Assembly (NCBI GenBank): GCA_032622095.1
Contig: CP136064.1
Location: 249,831,827 to 249,895,826, forward strand
Direction: 5' to 3'
From: Siphonodentalium dalli
Lineage: Eukaryota; Mollusca; Scaphopoda; Gadilida; Siphonodentaliidae
Length of the DNA stretch: 64,000 bases
The notes under the pieces are model-generated. The model did no database searches. It had not been told where the DNA came from and saw only the letters and a list, made by a program, of their open reading frames with translations. This document shows positions 34,115 to 46,139 of the stretch, one piece after another; the first letter of the stretch is position 1, and each line of letters starts with the position of its first letter. The translations under genes and the position numbers were made by a program.

Positions 34115-34470
34115 ATTGGCGGGCACTCTGGCCCACCCCTCGCTGTCTGCCACTCTGGCCCATGGGCCAGAGTGGCAGACAGCGAGCAGGTGGGCCAGAG
34201 AGCCCGCCCGAGCGAGGGTGGGCCAGAGTGCCCGGTCCCAGGTCCCACTGCTCATGCCCGCTGGGACCGGGCACTCTGGCCCATGGACCAGAGTGCCTGA
34301 CAGCGAGGGGTGGGCCAGAGTGCCCACCCGAGCTAGGGGTGGGCCAGAGTGCCCGGTCCCAGGTCCCACTGACAAACAGCGACGAATGGGCCAGAGTGCC
34401 TGGTCCCAGGTCCCACTGCACAGCAAGGGGGTGGGCCAGATTGCCCGCCCAGGGCCGGGCTCGTCGGTCC
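34115..34470. repeat. GC-rich tandem/inverted array, open in most frames
   Basis: The phrase 'gggccagagtg' or its inverse 'cactctggccc' recurs over ten times with 'ccggtcccaggtcccactg' and 'gacagcgag'. A long inverted repeat is centred near 34160. The block strongly differs in base composition from its surroundings. Reading frames of 113-197 codons on both strands are a by-product of its lack of A/T-rich stop codons. Confidence 0.75.
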
Positions 34471-34661
34471 AGAGGTTGTGTTAGATTCCAAAGAGTAAGG
34501 TGAGCGCTTCGAAGGGGTTTTGACAGAAAAGAGCATAATTTACTAATGTATCGTTTTTTTCCCTCGGATTCTAATGGCAGTGTGGTAAGCGAAGGGCGTC
34601 CCCTTTCGCTGGACACACTGAACTTAGAATAATACCGAGATAAAATCTTAGATAAAATCTT

Positions 34662-34739
34662 AGTAAATTGTGCTACTTTACCAGTGCATTTTTAACATAT
34701 GCGAAAGTCTTCGAATAAATTCGAAGACGCTAGTGCTGT
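34662..34739. repeat. Polinton terminal inverted repeat, left
   Basis: Matches 58101-58178 in inverse orientation; the first 34 bases are identical. A tandem 'ataaaatctta' pair lies immediately outside, and a partial match ('ataatttactaat') occurs at about 34534. Confidence 0.9.
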
Positions 34740-34776
34740 GAAATGTGCATGCAAGAGTCATCTTATAGCAGGTTTT

Positions 34777-34800
34777 GGGTGGCCCTGAGAAGGGCCGTTT
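34777..34800 (-). terminator. Histone-type 3' stem-loop, copy 1
   Basis: The minus strand reads GGCCCTTCTCAGGGCC with AAAAC before and ACCCA after. Stem 6 bp, loop 4 nt, flanks as in metazoan replication-dependent histone mRNAs. Confidence 0.75.
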
Positions 34801-35200
34801 TATGTCAGATCACAAGAAAAGTGGATAAGATGAGAGATGGAAATAAACCTTTCGGTATACTCACATCCTTCAATGGGGATACGTATAATCTGTATTTCTT
34901 TTTCTCTCTCAAAAACTTGAGCTTTCTCTGTAGAAGGGTTGCCGCTATCATGAGCACGAGATATGTTGTGCCAAGCCATTCGATGTGTTCTATCTTGTAT
35001 CCATTGAACAGTGTAGGGTTGGAATTCCACGCTGTACAGACACGAGTGAAAAGTCCAAGAACTTTTCACCTCTGTCATACACTGTCCAGGAAAGGGCCTT
35101 CCACACCACTATGTCCCTCGGGCCGATACAACGGATGACCCTCACATCCCAGATCAGTAGCAGCGTATTCCATCGTGGAGAAATGATATACTCTAAATGG
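34800..35200 (-). other. Polinton left-end small gene region (unknown product)
   Basis: Fossil part. Minus-strand coding-like sequence between the shared promoter module (35201-35296) and a histone-type stem-loop (34781-34796). The translation (for example VEFQPYTVQWIQDRTHRMAW) matches no family I recognise. Its position next to the TIR and its promoter/stem-loop bracket mirror the two right-end genes. Confidence 0.5.
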
Positions 35201-35296
35201 GATTTATTATATGTAAAATGCGCGGGCGTCTTTGACGACGTCATTGCGATTTTCTACAAATTTTCCCCGAACGTCAATTCAAATGTGTTTCTTTTT
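35201..35296 (-). promoter_or_regulatory. Shared promoter module, copy 1
   Basis: The minus strand contains 'tgacgtt..ggggaaaattt', AATGACGTCGTCAAAGACGC, CCGCGCATTT and CATATAATAA. The same order recurs at 55397-55484, 55490-55575 and 57890-57979, each next to a small gene. Interpreted as GC/CRE-like upstream boxes plus a TATA element. Confidence 0.65.
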
Positions 35297-35564
35297 GGTG
35301 AATTAAGATCTTCATCGACATTGCTGAAGACGATCATTAAAAACAGACACTGTTTTTCAACAACATAACTTTATTTTTGAATTAAGAATCAACACATTTA
35401 CAGCTGATCATGAATTTATCATATTTACAATCAATAATTGGTAATACAATGAACATATATTACATGTGGTAATACATTTCATCAATAATTAACAATCAAC
35501 ATATTTACAATTGATTATGATTTTAACATATTTACAATCAATAATTGGCAATGAACACATTTCA

Positions 35565-36038
35565 TCAATAATGAAAATCACAGGAAGTCTTACAAGTTTG
35601 TGAAATACATGTTTTGGGTAATGTTTCTGATTCTTTTCGTAAGGGCTCATAGTTTCTATGAAACCAATCAAATACTTTTCTATCATTTTTGAAGTAGTCA
35701 CCATCAAAATTCATTTCAACTAATACTTTTATACCATATCCTCTTTTCAAGAAATGTAGAGCAAATATGCAGTAGATACCGCACACGTGTGTATCGTGAT
35801 GTTGAAACCACCCAACGTTTATTTTACATTCGATCGAATTTCTTTGAATAAATGATTTGAAATATTTATCAATAACTGGTATACCAAAGGAGTCGAAATA
35901 TGTTGCAATGTTTCCATTGAAGAAAATTTCAACCCAGTGTTCTCCTGGTTTTTCTGACGTGTGTGTATTTACTATGTATGCCTTTACATGATGAGGTTTC
36001 TCGTATGGTAACTGATCTTTTGCACACACCACAACCAT
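35565..36038 (-). other. Polinton adenovirus-type cysteine protease region
   Basis: Fossil part. GEHWVEIFF, YFDSFG, and later HDTHVCGIYCIFALHFLKRG give the His ... Cys arrangement of the adenain (C5) family used by Polintons to mature virion proteins. About 157 codons, the usual size. It follows the capsid region on the minus strand as in other Polintons. Confidence 0.88.
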
Positions 36039-36181
36039 ACAATGAACAGAGATAGGATGATTTGTCTAGTATATGCTGAAGTTTGCTAGTGTTCATCTTC
36101 GTAGTATTTGTTTTACTTTTTCACACCACAAGTCCACAAAAACCGAATTCAATTGGTTACAGTTTGCACGAACAACTTCCT

Positions 36182-36580
36182 TTATATCTTTCCAAAGTTT
36201 GAATGCCTCAAATGTCTTTTGTGGTGTAAATGATTCCATTCCATAACTCGGTAAATGTTCAATTTAAGTAGTGCTATATCAATGAACATATCTGCCCATT
36301 GTATAGGTGGTGTCCAAAGACAAAGTAAATGTCGTGTCTGACTTGGATGATCTATTTTACATGTTTCACAATTCAGTGTCACTTCTTTTGAAATTTGATT
36401 TTATATCTCATGAACGAAACATTTCTCGAAAGTTTTCCGAACTCTGTCAAGGATAGGAACACAATATGGAATGAAATCGAGTCCTCCAACTTGCAGTCTC
36501 AATTTTTCCTCCAAATGCAATCCATCCATGTTTTAATAATATGTTATTATTGCTCGCAAACTCATAGACTATCATAGACT
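36182..36580 (-). other. Polinton segment between protease and capsid, unassigned
   Basis: Fossil part. A short minus-strand frame (LNCETCKIDHPSQTRHLLCL) has a CxxC...H..H pattern but no family assignment. It could be a small accessory gene or chance. Confidence 0.35.
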
Positions 36581-36634
36581 ATCACGTTGATCACTGAAAC
36601 TAGAGCTACAGCAAACTGAAGCTCTAACCTTATG

Positions 36635-37453
36635 TTACCGGTTTTTATAGGATGCAAATATCATTCCTCTGCCAACTTGGTCAGGTGTGAGGTCGTAACG
36701 CCAGAAACAATAACCTTTCATGTATTTTTCGAGATTCAAACCAAAGGACTTGTTTTGTCCAAACATACCCGAAGACTGATACAGTGATAAATAAGGTCTT
36801 AGGCATTGTTCTGATGCAAAGTTTGGTTCAAATGGTCGGTTATTAATGGTATGCCCGTCCTGACTAACTTCAAGCTTTTTCAGATTAAAGTGTTGGAAAT
36901 GGAATGGGTTCGTTTCAATATCGCCATTCATATCTGTGTTTGATGCCAAGCCTATGAAAAGTCTCTTTGGCAATTGTCCTTGAAAAAGGTGATCATCATT
37001 TTTTGATCTTAGCCCTGCACCAATAGTGAATGTTTTCACTTCAACTTTTCTAATCGGTATTTTCATATTTCTCTGTATTATTGTTTGGTTCAAGTTATTT
37101 GCTACTACTGGCATCAGCGTAATTGTACGAACATTGAAAACTGCCGTTTCAAACACTATTTTTCCGCCGCCTTGACCAATTAACGAGAATTTTGGATTCG
37201 CTCTATTGAGACGAATTATTATCTCAATTCCATTTGGTAAGTATTTTTCTTGTAGAAATATATATGTGTGTAAACGACCATACAATTCTATCGTTTTACT
37301 ACCTGCTATGATTGCTTGGCGAGATTTCAATCCATCATTATGACCAGCTTTAGTGTTTTCGGTGAACTGTTTAGCGGTATCTGGATACCACATTTCTAGT
37401 GCGGCAAGTCGATTTTCTTTACATTCACCAGAATAAGCCAAGAGATTTTCCAT
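36635..37453 (-). other. Polinton major capsid protein region (double jelly-roll)
   Basis: Fossil part. Family phrases RQAIIAGSKTIELYGRLHTY, LPNGIEIIIRL, MKIPIRKVEVKTFTI, QGQLPKRLFIGL and NPFHFQHFNLKKLEV, then FRYDLTPDQ-like 'FWRYDLTPDQ'. These match Polinton MCP sequences, known to be related to the double jelly-roll capsids of adeno- and virophage-like viruses. The foldback element begins about 20 bp upstream of this stretch. Confidence 0.85.
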
Positions 37454-37472
37454 GTAGTACTACTGTCCTCAT

Positions 37473-40400
37473 TGCAGATTTAGTGTGGTCGTGGTACACA
37501 CAAAAAGGGGTCAACCCAGAAGAAATTGGTATAGAAGCGATCTCGGTGTCATTCAACCCGGGAGAATCTCTGCTACAACATATCCAAAATCCGCTAAAAT
37601 CCGCTTTGGGCAAAATCCAGGATCCAAGATGGCGTCCAACATGGCCGCCATTAGTCAAAAGAGATTCTGACAGATTAATTCGACATAATGAGAACAAATG
37701 TTGCCATATTAATACAAATGTATACATTTTTGCGAAGGTAAAGTATTATGCCACATATCTATAGAACAAATGGAACCCCTCGCCCCAGATGGCTGCCAAA
37801 ATGGTGGCCTAAACTCGAAAATTTGAAATTTTTGCCTAATATCTTAAAGATCAATTCCTGTTGTTTGATAATGGTTCAGACTGGCGACATTGATTAGTCA
37901 TATTCATGTTAATTCATCATTGGAGCAATGAAAGATACCATAAATGGGGTCCCAGACTCATATACACCCTCAAAAATTTGATTTTACAGAACGCGGTATA
38001 AAATTCCACAAATATCGCCATTGGGATTCCAGTCGTATATCAACAAGAAATGGACAGAACTGTACAATGTAAGTTGGGCATACCATTATCTATAATTGCT
38101 CCAATTCAATGAAACCCAAATTGGCGCTTTGTCTTAAAATGGCTGCCAAAATGGCGGTCAAAATATGGAAAATGGCAGATATTTAGAATGGTCGTCAGAG
38201 GGTTAGACCCAGAAGGAATTGGTAAAGAAACGGTTTTGTTGTCATTCGACGCGGGAGAATCTCGTGTATAACATATCCAAAATCCGCTAAAATCCGCTTT
38301 TGGGAAAATACAGAATTCAAGATGGCGTCCAACATGGTCGCCAATAATAATGAAAATGGCAAATATGTAGTTATTCACGAAAACCCATTCGACAAAACGC
38401 CAATTCGGCACCAATACACATCATTGATTGAAATCAATGTTTTTTGTGGGTATGAGTAGCCAATCACGAGTCAAAATGCTAAGATGGCTACCAAAATGGC
38501 CACCGAAAATTGTCGAAATTTAAGTTCTGCTCAGAGGAAAGCCGAAACAACACTTCGGTTGTGAGCTAACATTGACAGACCTATTAAACATGTTGCCAAT
38601 AATCTACTACCACAATCAGTTCAGCCCGAAATGTTCCAACTAAGCAGTATCTACTGCAGGAACCAACACGATGACCACTTATTACGAGGGACTATCTGGA
38701 AATTAATTAAAAATAAATTAAATTGCTACGAATCTGGATTATTTGAAAACACAGTGTCAACATTTCTACTTATAACGACTATTCGGAACATCAATTATAT
38801 GGGCATCGGTGGTCTAGTACGGAAGCATCAGGCTATAATAGGTTTTCCAGTGCTGGCGAAAGTGAAAAGGACAGGAGGGAAAAGCGAATAATCTGGGGTT
38901 TACTTAATTGGTGGGCAAGTTGGTTATCGGAGCTGGAGAGTTTCAAAGTAACATTATGTTCTTCAATATCAAGAGGAAAAATGAAAATTCGCACGTACAT
39001 TGTATACCCTTCACACTTTATGTGACAATTCCGTGTCATGCGATTGTGTGTATATACATGTGGATAGAAACATTCTAGTACATATATAGACGCACCTATA
39101 TCTTCTACACATTTAGTGAATTTCATCAATGATATGTAGACACAATGTGCGTCACGGCTGGATCTGACCCGTAGGCGTAAAGGTATCACCCATTTAGCTT
39201 GATTAACTGGCATTTCAAGGTTGTCATTGGATAGAAATGCCACATGAAGATGGTGATTAACAACATGTTTGTCTAAGAAATGTGAACAATGAACATGTTA
39301 TTTTCCGGATGTTAGACAATCAAACTGCCACATAAGGCGTTCATCCATGCTCATCAGAGCACGAACTATGTGCAAATTAATGACACGAAACTATTTCATG
39401 CGGACGACGTACTCTAGACCTACATCCAACGTCATTTCCTATTAACTTTTATTGTTTGTACGGACGGTTTCGAGGTTTGAAAATCCCGCTTGTCCAAGAA
39501 AACCTCCACATACTTACGGAGTCGATGTGTAAACAATGTATGGGAATAGTTTCTTCATACATATATGTATTTGGCACACGTATGTTCTAGAACATAAGAG
39601 ATCACCATTTACCAGAGAGTTGATATCTGGGAAGAGATCAGAGTAAAACTACTTTTCTTACATGTCGAAATGGGGAATCCATGGGCTACATTTAGTTCCA
39701 GCTTGAAACTTGAAAATGATGGCCGAGCCCGAATAGTTAATATTTCGTCGCATCAGTGCTATAATGTAACCCACATTTTCAAAATGAAGGTTGAAGTTTT
39801 TAGACAACATGTCTCCTAATGTTGACAAAGCATGACGTATTGTTGTATTTATCCCAATGAAAACTGACATTAGCTGTTCATTGAACCACATATTGTTTTC
39901 TGTTTATTCCCTCGTTTTCTTTTAAAAAGCAATAGCTTGTTTGGAGATATGACATTTTGCGTATGCCAGCGACGATTCGTTTCCGTGCTGTAATGAAGTT
40001 GTGCTAATAAATGCAGATTAAGCTAAATATGGTGGCAATCGCATGTGTCTATGAACTAAAAAGTGCATATTCTACACTATGAAAATTCACCCATGTGCAT
40101 CATCATACAGAAATGTGTGGAACAATCACAAAATTTAAATCACCAAATGATCACGCCACTAACATGGAGATACTGCCATATAGCACACATTTTAGAATTC
40201 ACAAACACAAAACAGAAGTCACGTGGACAACACGAAGCGTCCGATTGGCTGCTGTTGGACATACGACCTCATAGTACGAATAATTGTAAAGATCGCTGGA
40301 TATACGACATTTGCTTCACTGGTTTGTGGGAATATTTGTCATCCAATGCAAGGACAGTTTGGCCCATCGGATTGGATTTTTTCTCACGATTCGAATGGTA

Positions 40401-41782
40401 TCAAATACTCATTTCCCGTCATAATGGATATACGACATTATAGCACTGATGAGTCGAGATTTTGTCAACCCGCGGGAAGCCACCAAAAGATTGAAAATAA
40501 ATAGTTTTGATGTATATGAGCCACATACATGTATATGAGCCAACTATCAACTGCATCCACCACTCACAACTTCCATTATGTGATAAGCTGGGCAGAGTCT
40601 ACCATTTTCGTTTTGGAAGCCATATTAGATAAAATTTATTGTTTCTTTTGGTCTATTTGAGATGGAATGTTCACAAATAAAAGAAACGATCAATTATTTT
40701 GTAGACAAGATCTGCTCATCCCTAAATATCAAATGTGACCAGAACCCCAAAGTCGATTTTGGTTAAATTTCATACCGCATTCGTTATAACTTATTAGTGA
40801 AGGACCGGAGTAAACTATGATCTAATCTATTAGAAATGTCATTGCTGTAATGATCAGTTGACACGATCATTGAAAGAATATACCCATTGTTTCCCAGTTC
40901 AGAGAGCAACAAGTGATAAACAGAAGTGATAGAAAATAGTATTTTTCACATCGGGTGGCCATTTTTTGTACTGATTTTTAAGTTTTTACATAGAGCTAGC
41001 ATAATGGCATCATAAAGAGGTATTCATTCGTATTTATTTAGTCAATTTTATTCATCAACCACTACTTATAATGGATGGAATGACACTGTGATCAATATCC
41101 GCCATTTTCCATATTTTGACGCCATTTTGAGACAAAGCGCCAATTTGGGTTTCATTGAATTGGAGTATTTATAGATATTGGTATGCCCAACTTACATTGT
41201 ACAGTTCTGTCCATTTCTTGTTGATATATGACTGTAATCACAATGGAGAGTTTTGTGGAATGTTATACCGCGTTCTGTAAAATCGAATTTTTGAGGGTGT
41301 ATATGAGTCTGGGACCCCATTTATGGTATCTTTCATTGCTCCAATGATGAATTAACATGAATATGACTAATCAATGTCGCCAGTCTGAACCATTATCAAA
41401 CAACAGGAATTGATCTTTAAGATATTAGGCAAAAACTTCAAATGTTCGAGTTTAGGCCGCCATTTTGGCGGCCATCTGGGACGATGGGTTCCATTTTTGC
41501 CATAAACAGGTGGCTCAACATTTTACCTTTGCAAAAATGTATACATTTGTATACATATGACAACATTTGTTCTCACTGTTATCGAATTAATCTCAGTCAG
41601 AGTATCTTTTGACTAACGGCCGCCATGTTGGACGCCATCTTGGATCCTGAATTTTGCCCAAAGCGGATTTTAGCGGATTTTGGATATGTTATTCACGAGA
41701 TTCTCCCGCGTCGAATGACACCAAAACCGCTTCTATACCAATTTCTTCCGGGTCGAACCCTCTGACGACCACACTAATTGCA
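37473..41782. mobile_element. 4.3-kb foldback element inserted in the Polinton
   Basis: Arms 37473-38170 and about 41090-41782 are inverted copies along roughly 700 bp, from the ends TGCAGATTTAGTGTGGTCGT and (inverse) TGCAATTAGTGTGGTCGT. Landmarks present in both arms include 'ccaaaatccgctaaaatccgctttggg', split here by position (37587 and 41656), and 'gaccccatttatgg'. The left arm continues into a second direct partial copy (38185-38400). No target duplication was identified. Confidence 0.75.
38540..41085. other. Core of the foldback element, nothing recognised
   Basis: About 2.5 kb of AT-rich sequence between the arms. The longest frames (136 codons minus at 38833-39243; 126 codons plus at 40063-40443) show no transposase or other domain, so the element seems non-autonomous. 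Confidence 0.5.
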
Positions 41783-41876
41783 TAGTGAACCAATTCCATT
41801 TTCATACAGTCTGGGTATGCCTCTATACACGGGGATTATCATAAATACAAATTACTTCGGCATCGGAAATGCAACT

Positions 41877-42690
41877 TTACCATAGACTTTCCACCAACAA
41901 ACTGAATTGGTTTGCCAGTATCACCATATATATATACACATTTATGGTATCAAAGTTAGACTTTGATACTGGTACATAATGTAAGTTTTGGAATTCATGC
42001 TTAATATGTTGACCACCATGTATTCTTTTACTCTCGAATGATGTCACTCGTAATATCGGTGCCTCAACATCACTAACAATTGTATAATCAGCAATGTCAG
42101 AATAAACAAACAACTGATTATGCTCCGCATTTAAATCAACTCCATATGGAAATGTTATTGAAGGAATAGCAAGTGTAGCACTCTCTGATTCAGTTCTGCA
42201 ACCAAGTTTATCCAAAAGAGCTCTGGGGGAGTACAAGACCTACTTTGGTGTAACTATTGGTTGAAATTTTAACTCGTTGTTGTGCTTTGGAATATCCTAA
42301 TTCTAATTCCAGTTCTGTAATCAATCTGCTTACTTTACTATCAATTTTACCTTGAATTGTATTTGTCAAATGTGCTGCAACAGAATATGCTCCTTCTGGT
42401 ATTTTTAATTCTATACCATTTTCTGGTTTTGAAATTACTACATCACTTATTGGTAACTTGTGCAGGTATTGTAAAACTCTTGGAACAGAAGTTTTTATTT
42501 TTATTATGCAAGCATCTCCAATAATGTTGTATGTTTCTGATGGTACAATTGGTTCAACCATTGCAACTTCCCAAAGCTCTTTATCAATATGTATGGTTTT
42601 TGGTAATTTCACTGTGAAACAACATTGTGAGTTGGCTGGGTAAAGTGACATTGAACTATCACTCATGAGAGTTATGTAGAATGACTTCAT
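41877..42690 (-). other. Polinton penton-like minor capsid region
   Basis: Fossil part. The start SFYITLMSDSSMSLYPANS then TVKLPKTIHIDKELWEVAMV is the standard opening of Polinton minor capsid (penton-like, single jelly-roll) proteins. The later NQLFVYSDIADYTIVSDVEA and PILRV also match the family. Confidence 0.85.
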
Positions 42691-42999
42691 TTTTTCTCAG
42701 TATTGTGTTGGTAGAATGTAACCTAGAGAACTACTTAGAAGAATAAGCCACAATTCTTTGGTTGCGCTCTGGATACTAATGTGTACAATAGATGTAATTA
42801 TTATGATATAAATCATAATTATCTGCGTGAAGTAGGTGACTTGGTTCTTAGCAACTTTTTCACCACAGAACTGAAATTGTGATGGTTCATCGAGATTAAT
42901 TGAATCTGAATGATATTTGCGAAAGGATAAAATTCTGTTTTATACTAAATTTGAAGCTGGGATCCAACTGTCAAACTTTTTTGGGTATCCAAGCCAGTG

Positions 43000-43995
43000 A
43001 ACTTTAATTTCTGTTACTGTTTTACCGCCCACTCTCCTCGTTCTTCTATCAATAATTGATTCTATTTCATACACCTTACTGTCTTTTATATGTTGGATTT
43101 CATGTTTCTAGAATGATCCATCAATCTCTTCACCATCAAGATCAGAAACTTTGTATGTGATTGAATTAGTTTTACAAATTTTATCAACTTTGAAAATTTC
43201 ACGAGTCCAGTTTGGTAAATAACCCTTTTCAAATGTTCTTTTGGTTTGTTGATATGAACCAAGTCACCCACTTTCAGTGTAGATTTTCCTTTTTTAATTC
43301 CTGTTCCATATAGAAAGTAACTTCCGACGGTTTCGATTTTATGCTACGGTGATAACTATTGTTGTAAGAATCGACTAGGGGTTGTAAAACATCAATATAT
43401 CTTGAAGTTTTATTGTGTGTGAAATACTTCCACATACGAGTTTTTAAAGTTCTTTGAAATCGCTCAACAATACTTGCTTTAGTCTGGATTCTCAGTTGTG
43501 AAGAAATGAATGCTTTCTGATCGCAGAAATTTCAAAAACTTTTCATTTTTGAATTCAGAACCTTTATCAGCTTGAAACGATTTTGGTTTACGTTTTGAAG
43601 ATTTCAAAATTTTCCTGAATGATTCGATCAAAGTTTGTCCAGATTTATCGTGGATTGGCAGTACCCACGCAAATTTTAAAAAAAACGTCTATCACACACA
43701 ACAGATATCTGTAATTATCATTATGTTTTTTCAAATTCTGACGATCAGCTAAATCTGCCTGCCATTGAATATCAATTCCAGCTACAACAGTCTTTTTACG
43801 TTGGAATTTTCGAATTATTGGTTTGTGTAAAGTATATGTCGACTGGCCTTGCAACCATTTCTTCACATCTATGAGTTTAATTTTTTTATTTTGCCTTTTC
43901 GCTTCATCAAAAATCTTCTTTAAACCGCCATAACTTCCAACTTTCTTTGGATTATAGAACATTTTAGATATATGTTCATCTAGTATGGATCCCAT
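43000..43995 (-). other. Polinton integrase region (retroviral-type rve)
   Basis: Fossil part. HISKMFYNPKKVGSYGGLKK, WLQGQSTYTLHKP, and DIQWQADLADRQNLKKHNDN followed by YRYLLCVIDVF are diagnostic of Polinton integrases (N-terminal helical/zinc region then the DDE core). Downstream, near 43260 to 43086, lie VKYKVGDLVHINKP-like residues (chromodomain/SH3-like end). Confidence 0.88.
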
Positions 43996-44234
43996 TGTGT
44001 TTTTCTGTTTTTAATACCCGTTGGTGTCAACCTATCTGCTATTTTAGTTTTTGAATTTCTTGCTTTTATACCTTTCACTGGTGTGAATCGATGAGAATCA
44101 AAACTTTTTCACCATATTTTAATTGTCCATGTTCATCGAACTTCATTTGCGGATGTCTTGAAATCAGTTGTAAAAGTTGTTCAGCTTTTTTTCTCATCTC
44201 TAACGGAATACTTTCTATCACATCCCTATGATGA

Positions 44235-44492
44235 TTAAGTGGTTGCTGTTTTCGGGGTTGAAATAGCTCTAACTGATTTTTGAGAAGTTTTCAATTTGTG
44301 CAAAGTTGTACCATATAATTGAACCTTCTCGGATTCTGACAAATTTTGATCAGAAACTGAATTCAATTCTCTGCTTAGTTTTAAAACATTTGTAATTTCA
44401 GGATTAGGTGGTAATTTCGAATTAGTTAGACTTGTTCTCCATTTTTTAATGTCATCCAACATTTTGAAGGGAACAGCGACCATTTTCTTCAT
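44235..44492 (-). other. Polinton small gene (unassigned)
   Basis: Fossil part. 85-codon frame starting MKKMVAVPFKMLDDIKKWRT. Small basic or helical proteins in this position between integrase and ATPase are common in Polintons; function unknown. Confidence 0.55.
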
Positions 44493-45922
44493 GTCTAACG
44501 ACGAAGTATTCTAGCGACTGGTTTACCAAGCAATGGTGCTAGCATAAGAAGTGGTAAAAATACTCCTTTTTGGTTTAAAATTTATTTTTTTCGTTTCAAA
44601 GATGTTGATTTGCTTGCAAGTTCTCTGAGGTGTCTACACTCGGACGAAGTTTGCGCTTCTGAGCTTCTGTTAGTTTTACATTGCCTTTTAAAATATTTTT
44701 ACAGCATTTTGACATGCATTCAATCACTTTCTTTGGGGCATCTTTTATCATTTCTTTTAGAAAATTAGTTGGTGCCTGATTCATAGCCATTACAAAACTA
44801 CCATATTTTTTAATCAGTACGGCTGCCACGATGCGGAGGGGTCACGATGCGATGGGCATCGCGATTTTTTGTCCACGATGCGATGCGCATCGCGATGCAA
44901 GTTACCGGCAAAAACAGGCCTGCTGATTCAGAGTCATGACAGCGGCACGGTATGCCAGAAAGTCTATTTGAAAAATTAAATACCATTCATGTATTGTGTC
45001 ACGATACTGTCATCTATACTGCTATGTATCCAATATGTAAATACTAAACAGCACTAAAGTTGCTAAACACTGTTAATAAATCAATTACCAAAAGCATTTC
45101 CAATGGTACCATTTACTTTTAGAGATGTTGTTCAATGTTCAAGTACATGTATTACCCGGAATGTACCCCATAATGGCCATATGCCCATACTTGGGACTGA
45201 GTATGTGCGAGTCGACAGGTCAAATATCTCTGAATAACATGTACATGTACTTCTGGGATCCAATATTAAATTAAACCATACTGTACATTGTGCACGTGCC
45301 AACTTTCAAAGAAAGCCATGAAAGTGAGGTCCAGATTTGTATTTGTTGCAATTGATAAATGTAAAGCCTCATTCCTCAACTAGATCAAAACAATAGACTG
45401 GAGGTCCATTTGAAATTTTGAGACAAGGAGTACAACTCAGTACATTTTTCAATGTTAGAGGGTGAATGGCTTTGTGAATAGTGATAAGACTGCTAGTTAA
45501 ACATGAAAATAATAATGAATAGTGAGTGACTAGACTAAGTGACTGACTACTCAGTATTTGTTTCTGTTTGAACTACATTTTAAGTTATTATTATCGAGCA
45601 CATGACTCATTTAAAAGAAGGGGACAAGGGGAGGTGTAGGATTCATCCCAAAATATTTGAATTTTCATTTGGTTCACGATTAATGGTTACATGTACACTG
45701 TAAACAGTGAGTAACACACACTTTTAACAGATAGCTAAAACATGAATTCATTAAAAGATTTTAATTGAATAAACAATAAAACAAATCAGTAACATAATAA
45801 GTTAATAACATTTCATGATTTGGCACTTGGCAGTTAAATCACAGTTGCTGGAGTTTCTGACAGAAAATGAGCTGTCAGAAATTCTGACAACTATATACTC
45901 AGATATAACAATATTAATAATG

Positions 45923-46016
45923 ACAAGTAATGTAAGCACCCCGCGACAATCCACCATGAACAATGATAACGTCATTGTTCATTGCGGATTGCCGTAGGGT
46001 GTTTACATTACGTGTC
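45923..46016. repeat. Foldback hairpin nested in the hAT 3' region
   Basis: Arms 45923-45966 and 45972-46016 pair almost throughout around TAACG, sharing GTAATGTAA.CACCC and CAATCC.C.ATGAACAATGA. Either a tiny MITE or part of the hAT structure. Confidence 0.6.
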
Positions 46017-46139
46017 TTTATTATTGGTATAAATTTATTATAAATCAACAACACATGTGTCTATCCATTCCAATCCACCAACTGAATACTGGGTTAACAA
46101 CTTAACAGCTTCACAGATAGTCGGATACTAGACAGTAGA

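Noticed and set aside
34023-34616. 197-codon minus-strand ORF (and 113-126 codon frames)
   Set aside because: All cross the GC-rich array, where stops are rare in every frame; no domain.
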